Assembly: GCA_029204225.1 (NCBI GenBank)
Contig: CM055095.1
Location: forward strand, 63,726,466 to 63,790,465
DNA: 64,000 bases
From: Diphasiastrum complanatum
Taxonomy: Eukaryota; Streptophyta; Lycopodiopsida; Lycopodiales; Lycopodiaceae
Direction of reading: 5' to 3'
Shown one piece after another: positions 47,792 to 59,700 of this stretch (its first letter is position 1; each line of letters starts with the position of its first letter). The position numbers and the translations under genes were made by a program. The notes beneath the pieces were generated by a model, which was given only the letters and a program-made list of their open reading frames with translations, was not told the DNA's origin and ran no database searches.

Positions 47792-48119
47792 TGTGAAAAA
47801 TGCAAAAATAAGCTTGGTAGAGGCCAAAAATCTTGTATACATATAAACACACATGTGTGGAGCCTATTCCCACGTGTGAAACTAGTGTACTTGTCATGTA
47901 CCATAATCATATATATTGTACATATGATTTAATTCAAGTTCTACTGGCTAAAATGGCCAAAAACTAGTTTTCTAGACATATGACACATGGCATCAATCTA
48001 TTGATTGCATGAGCCACATTCTTTGGTTAGGTGTCATATCCCATGTGTAGAGGACAGCTCACACATGTGGAATAAGCTGAAGTAGGCAAGTTTTGACTTT
48101 TAGAAGATTTCCAAGTAGA
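47792..48119 (+). repeat. 3' LTR of F1, interrupted by element G
   Basis: It starts TGTGAAAAATGC after a PPT-like tract and contains CACGTGTGAA at 47871-47880. It stops at 48119-48120 where the G LTR begins. The rest of the LTR was not recognised beyond G at 61695. Confidence 0.6.
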
Positions 48120-48120
48120 T

Positions 48121-48782
<662 letters not shown>

Positions 48783-48783
48783 G

Positions 48784-48801
48784 TGGCGCCGATGTTGGGG
48801 A
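48784..48801 (+). other. Primer-binding site of element G (tRNA-Asp type)
   Basis: TGGCGCCGATGTTGGGGA, one base after the LTR end, agrees at 15 of 18 positions with the complement of the plant tRNA-Asp 3' end. The same site is used by several plant gypsy lineages such as Athila/Tat. Confidence 0.65.
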
Positions 48802-49369
48802 GCACCAACATTGGTCACCGCATAGCTGCCTTTCAAATTCTCTTTTTTGTACTCCTCTCTCCACTCTTTTCTACTTCCTCCCCCTCATTTCCTCTTTTTC
48901 CCATTCTCTGGAATCTTCCATTTCCATCAAAAAAACCAAGCTCTCAAAGGATTAGTTTTGTTTCTAAGTAATGATTTTAATTTTGTAAGCCATATATTGT
49001 GTAGTTAATTTTTTATTAAGGTTTTTTTCAAATTGACCATTGTTATGACTAGTTCACTTTTTTCTGAAAAACTTCCCTTGTTTAAAAAGTGTTTTTAGTT
49101 TCGTATCGCCGTAATCTCAATTTTGATATGGACCAACCCTCTCTTTTTTTTTTAAAAGTCCCTTTCTAAACCCCTCTTAACCTTGTTTTTCAAAAAAAAA
49201 AAAAAAAACACAAATCTGTCTCTTCCCTCCCCCTTCCCCTCCCCCTTCTCGCTCCTTGCTCCTCCACCCTTCCCTGCCTTACTACCTCCCATTGCTCCCT
49301 TCCTCCTCGTTGCCTTTCCTCCCTCGCTTTCTGCTCCTTCCCTGCCTCGCTACCTCCCATTGCTCCCTT
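48802..49369 (+). other. Left interior of element G, non-coding
   Basis: AT-rich, then a strongly C/T-rich stretch of short repeats (cttccctgcc, cctcccattgctccc). No ORF with domains. D is inserted at 49370-49374. Confidence 0.6.
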
Positions 49370-49374
49370 CCTCC

Positions 49375-50027
49375 TGTGAAAAACTCAGATCCAAAAGATG
49401 CTAAAGTTTCATAAAGATCTTGGCCATGGAAGTTATGCACATCTAGATTGAAAAAATGATAGAAATTGTGATGTTAAGCATACTAAACATCAACTAAACA
49501 TCAAAATCTGATCATAAGCTTCCACAAACAGAAACTTGCTGTCCCTGTCCGTACTTCAGAGCCTACAACCTGCATTTCACACGTGTGAAGCCATAGCAAC
49601 AAAGAAATCACAATTCTAGTGGCTAGAATGCAAGATATGAACAAAAAAGTGAGAGAGAAGAAGATGGACCTTCAAAGAGCATAACATTCATTCAATAGAA
49701 TGAAAATGAGATGTGTACATACTCGTGGAGATGGCTATTTATAGCAGCCATAGTGCCTCTTGGCCACTTGTCTTATGATAGGCTAAAATTGGGGTCCAAT
49801 AGGATTCACCCATATACCTAGAAATTTGGTCAAATAGGAATGCACCAAATTATGAGCCAATAGAAGAGCTCCACACTCGACCTCCTCTAATTAATGTGAC
49901 CTCAAAAGTAGTGTACACATACTTTGGGCCTCTACATACATGTATGAACCTATCTCTAACTTTTATTTGGCCATAGGCCTACAAAATCTCAAGTTAGGAA
50001 AATACTACTAGTTGACAATTTTTCACA
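49375..50027 (-). repeat. 3' LTR of element D
   Basis: TG...CA termini, TATA-like TATAAATA on the minus strand (49736-49743) and the palindrome TTCACACGTGTGAA (49576-49589). The gag-pol stop codon lies inside its first bases. Confidence 0.95.
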
Positions 50028-53000
50028 CTCCCTCTTCAACTAGTTTTAGCATAGATTTAGAAAGTACACCAAGACTTGTTCTATGCTTGAAAAATAAGTC
50101 CTTTCCCAATGCTTTGGTAAAGATATCAGCCACACATTCCTTTGATGGGACATGTTCAAGCTTGATCTCTTTTGCCAACACTTGTTCTCTCACAAAATGG
50201 TAAGCCACCTCGATATGTTTGCTCCTTGCATGGAAAACCGGATTGCTTGCTAGACTTTGGGCTGAAAGGTTGTCACAAAAGATGATTGGACTCTCTGAAA
50301 AATCCAGCAAATGAAGCTCCATAATCATCCTCTTGATCCACACCATCTCCTTTGTGCATGATGTCAAAGCTTTGTACTCGGCCTCACTAGAAGAAAGTGA
50401 TATAGTTGCTTGTTTCTTCGACATCCATGAGATAGCTCCATCACCTATGAAAATAGCATGTGCATTTATGGATTTTCTATCCATAAGGTCTCCTGCAAAA
50501 TCTGAATCTGAAAAACCAAATAAGTTAGGTGATGAGCCTCTATAAACAATGCCAAAATCTTTTGTTCCCGAGATGTATCTCAAGATCCTCTTTCCTAGTT
50601 TCCAATGTTCTATGCTAGGATCTTGCATGAATTGGCTTAATCTACCAACACAATAAGATAAATCAGGTCTTGTGATGGTTAGATATATAAGAGAACCTAT
50701 TAGCTTCCTATAGAGAGTAATGTCCTCGAAGGATCTTTCATTACCTCTTATAATTAGCTTTACATGTGATTCCATAGGTGTATCAATAGGATTTGCATCT
50801 ACCATATGAAATCTATTGAGAATAGAAATAGCATACTTCTCTTGTGAAATAAAAGTGATTTGAGAAGTTCTAATTACTTCTATTCCTAAGATATAGCTCA
50901 AAAGACCAAGATCATGCACTTCAAATTCCTTTTTTAGTGCTTTCTTGATATCTTCTATATCTTCCTTGTTCCCTCCACTTAAAATAATGTCATCCACATA
51001 AATTAGAAGGATTGTAACATCATTAGCACTAATTCTAAAGTAAAGTGAATGATCATACTCACTCATAGTGAAGTTTTGAGAAAGTAGAAAAGAGTTAAGC
51101 CTAGCATACCAACTCCTTGGTGCTTGCTTAAGACCATACAAACTTTTTTGTAGAAAACACACATGATTAGGCTTGCTATGAGAAACATAGCTCTCGGGTT
51201 GCTCCATGTAGACTTCCTCTTCAAGATCACCATTCAAGAAAGCATTAGAAATGTCTAATTGCCAAAGATCCCATCCATAAAGAGTTGCAAGGGAAATGAT
51301 TACTCTTATGCTCACCATCTTTGCCACGTGTGCAAAGGTTTCCTCATAGTCAATGCCATGCTCTTGAGCATAACCTTTAGCCACCAACCTTGCCTTCAAC
51401 TTGTTGATAGATCCATCTTGATTTGTCTTTACCTTGAAGATCCATTTGCATCCAATTGCACTTTTGCCCTTTGGAAGCTCCACCAATCTCCATGTGTTGT
51501 TCTTCATAAGTGCTTCAAACTCAAGATCCATTGCTTGGATCCATTCCTCTTCTTGCCTTGCTTCATCTACACATGAAGGTACATCAAAAGAAGTTAGGAA
51601 AGCATAGTTGGATCCATCCACCACTTGCTTACCTTTGCCATCATAAGTGAGCCTTGAGGGTTTCACTTTATGCCTTGGAGTTCTCCTTGGAATTTGACTT
51701 GAAGAGGCTTCTTCAACATCCACATCCAATGTGTCATCAACTCCATTGTCATCAAGCACATTAGTTGCAACAACACCATCATCACTTGAAACAACTTTTG
51801 GAATGTTACCTTCATCAAAAATGACATCCCTACTTGTGAACACTTTCTTGATTGAAGGAACATAAATCCTATATGCTTTGCTTACTTCACTATAACCAAC
51901 AAAAATGCCCTTTCTTGAAGATGGATCCTCCTTAGTTCTATCATCAAGAGTAATGTTGAAGTAGCAAATGCATCCAAAAGTTCTTAGAAACTTGACATTA
52001 GGCTTCGTACCAAACAAAGCTTCAAAAGGGGTTTTTCCTTCCAATACAACACTTGGCCATCTATTGCATAGGAAATTTGCACACAACAAAGCATCACTCC
52101 AAAAAGGTTTAGGAAGATTAGCATTCAATCTCATTGCCTTTGCACTCTCACACAAGGTTCTATTCTTCCTCTCGGCCACTCCATTTTGTTGTGGTGTTCT
52201 TGGACATGTGTACTCCCTCTTGATCCCATGCTCATCGCAAAAGGCTTTGAATTTGTTAGAAATGTATTCACCACCATTGTCGCTCCTCAAGCATTTGATT
52301 TTGGTTGTAAATTGAGTCTCAATAGCAACTTTGAACTTGACAAACACATCAAACACCTCATCCTTGCTCTTTAGTAGATAAACCCAACAAAATCTACTAA
52401 AATCATCAATGAAAGTTACATACATCTTAGCACCTCCATTGCTAATTGTAGTAACACCATGAATATCCGAATGCAAGAGAGAAAAAGGCATCTTAGATCT
52501 AGATATAGATCTAGTATATGGCAATCTATGTGATTTAGACAAAGCACATTCTTCACAAACATGATTCAAGCAAGTAAGAGACTTGGGAAGTCCCCTTACT
52601 ACCTCCTTTTTGGCTATTACCTCCAAGGCCTTGTAGTTGAGATGTCCCATCCTTTTATGCCATACCTCTTGAATTGACATTTGTTCATTTGCCATGCATC
52701 CAACTTGGTTAGCAACAACACATGCATCAAGCTTGAACAATTTCCCTTGCCTTTTCCCTTTTGCAATGATACTACACCCCTTTTTGATCAAGCAAGCATC
52801 ACCATCAAACTCAACTTTGAATCCTTTGTCAAGCATTTGGCTTACACTAAGTAAGTTCTTGGTAATGGATGGAATGAGCAAAACATCTTTCAATTCTATA
52901 TTCCTATTTGTAGAAAGTGAAATAGGAATTGTGCCAATCCCCTTGATTGCACACTCACCATCATTTGCGGTATAGATTACCTTCCTATCACCATCAAATG

Positions 53001-53973
53001 CCATTAAAGATGAAAAATACTCTTTATGATATGTCATATGAGAAGTGGCTCCACTATCAATCCACCAAGGATCAATGTCTCCATGATTAGCCAACAAGCA
53101 AGATGACATAACAAAAGCATCATTTGAAAGAAGCTCATCCCCACCCTCATCAATAGTTAGATTGGTTTGCTTTTCCCCTTGATCCCTCTTTTTCTTAAAA
53201 CAATCACTAGCAAAATGCCCTTTGACTCCACAATAGAAACATTTTAGCTTAGATCTATCCTTCTTTTTGCCAAAAGTAGAGTGCTCACCTTGGTCTTGCC
53301 CTTTAGACCAATTGCTTTTACCTTTGCCCTTGAACTTGCCTTTAGAGAACATTGCCTCCTCTTCTCCTCCTTGAGATGTAGAAGATGCTCCCACTCTTGC
53401 TTGCAACCTGAATTCTTCAGCCAACAAGACCTCTTGCAAGTCTCCAACACTTGGTAAACATTTTTGGATAGCATAACTTTGAACAAGATTAGCATGATCA
53501 TCCAACAAGCCATTGAGAATCACTTGAACAAGCTCCTCATTATTTATGCCATCATTAATGCATGCTAACTCATCATTCAATGCTTTAACTCTCAAAACAA
53601 AAGCATGTCCATTCTCACTCTTCTTTTGCATACAAGAAAAGATTTGCCTTCTTAAAGTCAACACTCTAGAAGTAGACTTGGATTCATAAACCTTCTTCAA
53701 GGCTTCCCAAGCTTCACTAGATGATGTGCACTTACCAACCTCTTTGATAAGCTCATTTGTCACATTCATCTTGATCATGTGAAGGGCTTTCTTTGCCCTC
53801 TTGTCATACCTCAATTGTTCTTGAGGTGCCAAAGGTCTCTCCTCCACACCTACAACAATATCCATCAACTCATTCATCTCAAGCAAAGACTCCATCCTTA
53901 CTTTCCAAGTAGAATAGTTGAGGGAGGTAAGCCTATCATTGCTTTCCAACATGTAGCCTCCATTTGTAGCCAT
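50023..53973 (-). CDS. Element D gag-pol polyprotein, 1316 residues, complete
   Basis: A single frame without breaks. Gag 1-240 (LTSLNYSTWKVRMESL near the start), CCHC knuckle CFYCGVKGHFASDC (245-258), protease DSG (306-308), integrase HHCC (His439, His444, Cys473, Cys476) and DDE (Asp503, Asp565, Glu601, with 35 residues between the last two), hinge, RT (Asp907 in QLDISNAFLNG, YVDD 992-995), and RNase H (Asp1156/1158, Glu1197, Asp1234) ending near TKALGKDLFF. One oddity: the conserved ETFAPVAKM of RT reads ETFAHVAKM. The Met at 53973 is the first, at a position typical of copia gag. The last codons (VEEGV) are also the polypurine tract, and the TGA (50025-50023) falls inside the 3' LTR. All catalytic residues I can check are present. 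Confidence 0.95.
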   Translation of the reverse strand: MATNGGYMLESNDRLTSLNYSTWKVRMESLLEMNELMDIVVGVEERPLAPQEQLRYDKRAKKALHMIKMNVTNELIKEVGKCTSSSEAWEALKKVYESKSTSRVLTLRRQIFSCMQKKSENGHAFVLRVKALNDELACINDGINNEELVQVILNGLLDDHANLVQSYAIQKCLPSVGDLQEVLLAEEFRLQARVGASSTSQGGEEEAMFSKGKFKGKGKSNWSKGQDQGEHSTFGKKKDRSKLKCFYCGVKGHFASDCFKKKRDQGEKQTNLTIDEGGDELLSNDAFVMSSCLLANHGDIDPWWIDSGATSHMTYHKEYFSSLMAFDGDRKVIYTANDGECAIKGIGTIPISLSTNRNIELKDVLLIPSITKNLLSVSQMLDKGFKVEFDGDACLIKKGCSIIAKGKRQGKLFKLDACVVANQVGCMANEQMSIQEVWHKRMGHLNYKALEVIAKKEVVRGLPKSLTCLNHVCEECALSKSHRLPYTRSISRSKMPFSLLHSDIHGVTTISNGGAKMYVTFIDDFSRFCWVYLLKSKDEVFDVFVKFKVAIETQFTTKIKCLRSDNGGEYISNKFKAFCDEHGIKREYTCPRTPQQNGVAERKNRTLCESAKAMRLNANLPKPFWSDALLCANFLCNRWPSVVLEGKTPFEALFGTKPNVKFLRTFGCICYFNITLDDRTKEDPSSRKGIFVGYSEVSKAYRIYVPSIKKVFTSRDVIFDEGNIPKVVSSDDGVVATNVLDDNGVDDTLDVDVEEASSSQIPRRTPRHKVKPSRLTYDGKGKQVVDGSNYAFLTSFDVPSCVDEARQEEEWIQAMDLEFEALMKNNTWRLVELPKGKSAIGCKWIFKVKTNQDGSINKLKARLVAKGYAQEHGIDYEETFAHVAKMVSIRVIISLATLYGWDLWQLDISNAFLNGDLEEEVYMEQPESYVSHSKPNHVCFLQKSLYGLKQAPRSWYARLNSFLLSQNFTMSEYDHSLYFRISANDVTILLIYVDDIILSGGNKEDIEDIKKALKKEFEVHDLGLLSYILGIEVIRTSQITFISQEKYAISILNRFHMVDANPIDTPMESHVKLIIRGNERSFEDITLYRKLIGSLIYLTITRPDLSYCVGRLSQFMQDPSIEHWKLGKRILRYISGTKDFGIVYRGSSPNLFGFSDSDFAGDLMDRKSINAHAIFIGDGAISWMSKKQATISLSSSEAEYKALTSCTKEMVWIKRMIMELHLLDFSESPIIFCDNLSAQSLASNPVFHARSKHIEVAYHFVREQVLAKEIKLEHVPSKECVADIFTKALGKDLFFKHRTSLGVLSKSMLKLVEEGV

Positions 53974-54582
53974 GTTGCAATGATTGATCTCTGATCTTTG
54001 ACCTGTTCCAATGCACTAAGCACTCTCTTGAATCAACAAATGAAACACAAGAAGAAATCACAAAGATTTGGAACCTAAAACCTTACTTTTTCTCTCTTTT
54101 CCTCACTTTTTCCTTAATTTTAGCCACTAGTTTTATGATTTCTTGATCAAACCAAGACCAAACCTCAATATACTTGCTTTTCCCTCACTCCTAAGATTGA
54201 AATACACTCTTGAATCATTCAGCAAACTGAAAATCAGAGGGTTACATCAATTTTGAAGTTTTTGACATGAAGAAGCAAGAAATTGAATCAAAAAACTATA
54301 TGCTAGAATGGAAAACTAATAGGATCTTGTTGGATCTTGCATCTCCCTCTTTCCAAAACAATTTTTGTCTCCTTATTCTGATAAGTACAGAGGGAATTCG
54401 CCCTACTTCAATTGAAATGCATACAAATGATGTTTTGATCACAAAGATCCAATTTCTACACATAAATCAACAAGATTTTTAGCTAGAAACTTGATTGGAA
54501 TGCTACAAAAGCAAACTCGCCCACAAATCTCTTCTAAATCTGGCAAAACCTGCACATTTGGCCGCCTAATGCTCTGATACCA
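53974..54582 (-). other. Element D leader and primer-binding site
   Basis: About 600 bp of untranslated leader between the gag start and the 5' LTR. TGGTATCAGAGC (minus strand, 54571-54582) is the tRNA-iMet primer site and directly abuts the LTR. Confidence 0.85.
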
Positions 54583-55235
54583 TGTGAAAAACTCAGATCC
54601 AAAAGATGCTAAAGTTTCATAAAGATCTTGGCCATGGAAGTTATGCACATCTAGATTGAAAAAATGATAGAAATTGTGATGTTAAGCATACTAAACATCA
54701 ACTAAACATCAAAATCTGATCATAAGCTTCCACAAACAGAAACTTGCTGTCCCTGTCCGTACTTCAGAGCCTACAACCTGCATTTCACACGTGTGAAGCC
54801 ATAGCAACAAAGAAATCACAATTCTAGTGGCTAGAATGCAAGATATGAACAAAAAAGTGAGAGAGAAGAAGATGGACCTTCAAAGAGCATAACATTCATT
54901 CAATAGAATGAAAATGAGATGTGTACATACTCGTGGAGATGGCTATTTATAGCAGCCATAGTGCCTCTTGGACACTTGTCTTATGATAGGCTAAAATTGG
55001 GGTCCAATAGGATTCACCCATATACCTAGAAATTTGGTCAAATAGGAATGCACCAAATTATGAGCCAATAGAAGAGCTCCACACTCGACCTCCTCTAATT
55101 AATGTGACCTCAAAAGTAGTGTACACATACTTTGGGCCTCTACATACATGTATGAACCTATCTCTAACTTTTATTTGGCCATAGGCCTACAAAATCTCAA
55201 GTTAGGAAAATACTACTAGTTGACAATTTTTCACA
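54583..55235 (-). repeat. 5' LTR of element D
   Basis: 653 bp, matching the other LTR at all but one base by eye. It carries TTCACACGTGTGAA at 54784-54797. Confidence 0.95.
54944..54951 (-). promoter_or_regulatory. TATA box of the D 5' LTR
   Basis: TATAAATA on the minus strand, placed to drive transcription leftward into gag-pol. The start site would be some 25-35 bp further left. No transcription data are available here. Confidence 0.6.
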
Positions 55236-55240
55236 CCTCC

Positions 55241-55821
55241 TCGCTGCCTTCCCTCCCTCGCTTGTTGCCCCTTCCCTGCCTGCTCCTCCGCTCCCTCCCT
55301 CGCTTGTTGCCGCTTCTGTTCCCCTCTCTCACTCCCTCCTCCGCTCCCTTCCCCTGCTCCTCCGCTCACCTCCCTGCTGCTCTCTTTCTCTCTCCTCACC
55401 CGCTCCCTTTCTCACTTCACCCTTTCGCTCCCTCCTTCACCTAAGCAAATTCTACCCACGCTTTTTTTGAAGCACCATGTCCCAACAATTAAAGAACTAA
55501 CAACAGCGCCCCTTCACGACAAATGCAGCCTAGTGCCGAGGGACTGACACTACTTTGGGCTGTGGACCCTGTTGTGGGTATTGTCTGCACAATAATGAAC
55601 AAGTGGGTCCTATGACTTGAAATACCGTTGGCCAAGCCTTACCTAGTGGGCCTCGCCATAGTACATTGTACAGTTAGAATAATAAGTGCGAGGGCACCGG
55701 CTTCCTGCGTGTATAAGATCGACCCAATGACCACGCAAATCGGATAAATAGAACTTGAATAAAACGACTTTGGGCCTTAGTAGAATAAATTAATTAAAAA
55801 GCCCAAAGTCAAGTTTGTAAG
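55241..55821 (+). other. Right interior of element G, non-coding
   Basis: A C/T-rich continuation of the D target site, then about 380 bp of more mixed sequence up to the right LTR. No coding region and no strong polypurine tract. Confidence 0.55.
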
Positions 55822-56307
<486 letters not shown>

Positions 56308-56754
56308 TGTTGAAAATTGTCACTTACTCACTTGACATTGGTTCATGTAAATATTGATCAAACATTAGAATATGTTGTTGATCTGATTTCACACGTGTGG
56401 AGCTTGTTCCCACGTGTGAAAGGATGTATTTTTCATGTTTTTATTTATCCAAACTGATTTTGTATCATTCTAGTTAGTGTGAACATGAAATGGCTAGGTT
56501 TTAGTCAAGTTGACTAGTCACCTACAAATTAGCTTTTCCTTGCATGTGCATGAGTAAATGCTCCCACATGGCAAGTGGATGTTCACGCGTGTGTATAGAG
56601 TACTGGAAGATAAGAGTTGACCATTTTTCTTAGATCCTATTTTGTAGGAAATATTCCTATATTCTAGGAGACTAGCTTTTGGATTTTAGTCATATTCTAG
56701 AAGGTCAACTATTGGATAAGGATCAAGGATGGATCAAATGGATAGATCTGAGTG
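56308..56754 (+). repeat. 5' LTR of element H, 3' half deleted
   Basis: It matches 60689-61133 of the right LTR up to GATAGATCTGAGTG, where gag begins. Palindrome CACACGTGTG at 56390-56399 and CACGTGTGAA at 56411-56420. Confidence 0.85.
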
Positions 56755-59700
56755 GTGAGAGACTCACTTCCACAAATTATTCCATTTGCGAAGTGAGGAT
56801 GGAATCACTCCTAGTGATCCATGACCTCTTTGACATAGTTCTACGAGTTGAGGAAGAGCCTCAAGCTGCCCAACAACAAACCAAATACAATAAGAGAGCA
56901 AGATTAGCTCTACATTGCATAAAGTTGAATGTATGCAATGACCTCTTGAAGGAGGTGTCTTCTTGTGCCTCATCAAAAGAGGTTTGGGATTCATTAAAGA
57001 GTATCTATGAATCCAATAACACTTCAAGAATCCTCATGCTAAGGAATCAAGCCTTTCAAAGCATGAAAGGAAGTGGAGAGAGTGGACAAGAGTATGTCCT
57101 TAGGATCAAATATTTTAACAAGGAATTGAGTGCTATAGGAGAAAAGATCCAAGATCAAGAGCTAGTACAAATCATATTGAATGGCCTAGGTGATGAGTTC
57201 ACCAACTTGGTCCAATCATTTGCTATTCAAGACACTCTTCTATCCATTGAAAAGTTGCATACTGTTCTTGTGGCCGAGGAGAGTAGACTCCTACACCTCA
57301 AGACAAGAATGGGAGGCATGTCACTTAATGGAGGAGAGGAGAAAGCAAATTTTACATCCAAAGGCAAGAAGAAACAACATCCATTCAAGAAGAATCAAGG
57401 CAAGGAGGCCGAGATGAAGAATGGAGGATCAACTTCCAAAGGCAAAGTGAAGAACAAGGCAAAGCTCAAGTGTTTCTTTTGTGGGAAGAAAGGACACTTT
57501 GCCTCAGAATGTTACTTGAAGAAGAATCAACAAGCAAATGGATATCAAGGGAACAATGCTCAAGAGGAAGAAGATGAGGATGGATTCAACACATCCTTAA
57601 TGGTTGCATCTACACCAACTTCAAATCAAGACACATGGTGGATAGATAGTGGGGCTAATTCCCACGTCTTTTAGCAAGCATTATTTTTCTACTCTTCTCT
57701 CTTGTAATGACTCTAAGAAGTCAATATACATTGCTAGTGATCAAGAATGCAAGATAGATGGCATAGGATCTATTCATCTTTGCTTAGGCACATCTAAAAG
57801 GATAGATCTAGATAATGTTTTGTATGTTCCTACCATTTCAAGAAACTTGCTTAGTGTAGGACAATTAATGGACAATGGACTAGATGTACATTTCAAGAAT
57901 GGAGTTTGTTCCATCTTGAAAAATGATAAGTGCATAGCTAGTGGCATTAAGCAAGGTAGACTTTTCAAGTTGGATGCTAATGTTGCAAGTGAAAGTGTGA
58001 ACTTGGCTAGGGAGGAGCTAACTCAAGTGGAGCTTTGGCATAAGAGATTAGGCCATCCTAATCTTCAATCTATGGAGTCAATGGCAAGCAAGGAACTAGC
58101 TGTCGGCCTACCAAGAGCTTTCAAGAAGTGTGGAAAAATGTGTGAGGCATGTGGCCTTGCAAAGTCACACAAGTCTTCTTACAAGAGATCTTCATCAAGA
58201 TCTCTCTCTCCCTTGGATCTCATACATTCTGATGTACATAGTTTTTCACATGCAAGTAATGGAGGTGCCTTGATGTATGTAGCTTTTATAGATGATTGTA
58301 CTAGATTCACATGGATTGAGTTACTATCAAAGAAAAGTCTTGTTTATGAAGCTTTCATTAAGTTCAAGTCTCTAGTAGAGAAACAACTTAGTACTTCTAT
58401 CAAAGCACTAAGATGTGATAATGGAGGAGAGTACACCTCCAATAAAATGAAAGACTTTTGTGAGATCAATGGTATTAAGTTACAATACACTTGTTCCTAC
58501 ACCCCTCAACAAAATGGGGTGGCCGAGAGGAAAAATAGGAGTCTATGTGAGTGTGCAAAGTCCTTGAGGCTTGATGCATGACTTCCCATCTCATTTTGGG
58601 GAGAAGCCATAACATGTGCTAATTATTTGTGTAATAGACTTCCTAGTAGTGCTATAGATGGGATCTCACCTTATCAAGCCTTGTTTGATAAGAAACCCAA
58701 TGTAAAAGATTTTAAGATCTTTGGATGTACTTGTTATGTACACATTCCTTTGGAGACTAGAAAGAAAGAAGATGCTACCTCCTTCAAAGGAATCTTTGTT
58801 GGCTATGGAGAAAATAGCAAGGGATATAGGATATATGATCCTACATCCAAGAAAGTAAAGGTAAGCAAGGATGTACTTTTTGATGAGTCACAATTTGCTA
58901 AGAGCTTGTCAAATGGATCTAACTCATTGTGCATTGAAGATCTTGACAAATCCGAGGAGGATCTTGACAAACCCGAGGAGGATCATGACAAACCCGAGGA
59001 TGGACATTTGGATCCAAGTCAAAAGGGGCCGAGAAGATCATCAAGGAGCAAGGCCGAGCCCTCAAGGCTTACCTATGTGGACAAGGGAAAGCAAAAGGAA
59101 GGCTCTACATCTTCTACCTCTTACTCTTTTTTAGCTACATTGCTTGAAGAACCATCATCTTTTGAAGAAGCATGTAAATCTAAAGTTTGGAGAGATGCAA
59201 TGCAAGTAGAGTATGATGCATTAGAAGAGAATCATACTTGGAATCTTGTAAATCTTCCAAGAGGAAAGAAACCACTTGCATGTAAGTGGATTTATAGAAT
59301 TAAGTACAATCAAGATGGATCTATTAGTAAGTACAAAGCTAGGCTTGTTGCTAAGGGATTTCTTCAAATAAAAGGATTGGATTATGAAGAAACATTTGCA
59401 CCTGTAGCTAAGCTTGTAGCTATTAGATTAATCATTTGCATTGCTAATTTGTTCAAATGGGATCTCTACCAAATGGATGTGACAAATGCCTTCTTGAATG
59501 GCTTCTTAGAAGAGGAAATCTACATGATGCAACCCGAGGGCTTCATCAAGGTTGGTGAGGAGCAAAAGGTGTGCTACTTAAGGAAGAGCCTATATGGCTT
59601 GAAGCAAGCACCTAGAGCTTGGTACTCTAGGTTGCATGATTTTCTCTATTCCCTTGACTTTGTACTAAGTGCTTATGAACCTTCTTTATATTTCAAATGT

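Larger units (their letters stand above)
44656..48119 (+). mobile_element. Element F1: non-autonomous copia derivative, 5'-truncated
   Basis: Plus-strand copy matching F2 from its leader (44656 corresponds to F2 40804) through ORF1 and ORF2, then continuing to a purine-rich tract TTTTTGAGGAG and a partial 3' LTR from 47792. About 1.9 kb overlaps F2 at roughly 95% identity by eye. Together F1 and F2 define the family: LTR, long leader, ORF1, overlapping ORF2, LTR. There is no integrase and no complete RT or RNase H. Confidence 0.7.
49375..55235 (-). mobile_element. Element D: intact, young Ty1/copia retrotransposon, 5861 bp
   Basis: Minus-strand element with two 653-bp LTRs (49375-50027 and 54583-55235) that I find identical except one base (C/A in 'cttgg(c/a)cacttg'). 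It is flanked by the perfect 5-bp duplication CCTCC at 49370-49374 and 55236-55240. A primer site (minus TGGTATCAGAGC, 54571-54582) adjoins the 5' LTR and a polypurine tract (GAAGAGGGAG) adjoins the 3' LTR. A single uninterrupted gag-pol frame lies between. All parts needed for autonomous movement are visible. Confidence 0.95.

Noticed and set aside
52186-52374. Plus-strand ORFs opposite element D gag-pol (50333-53994)
   Set aside because: Antisense shadows of an intact 1316-codon frame.
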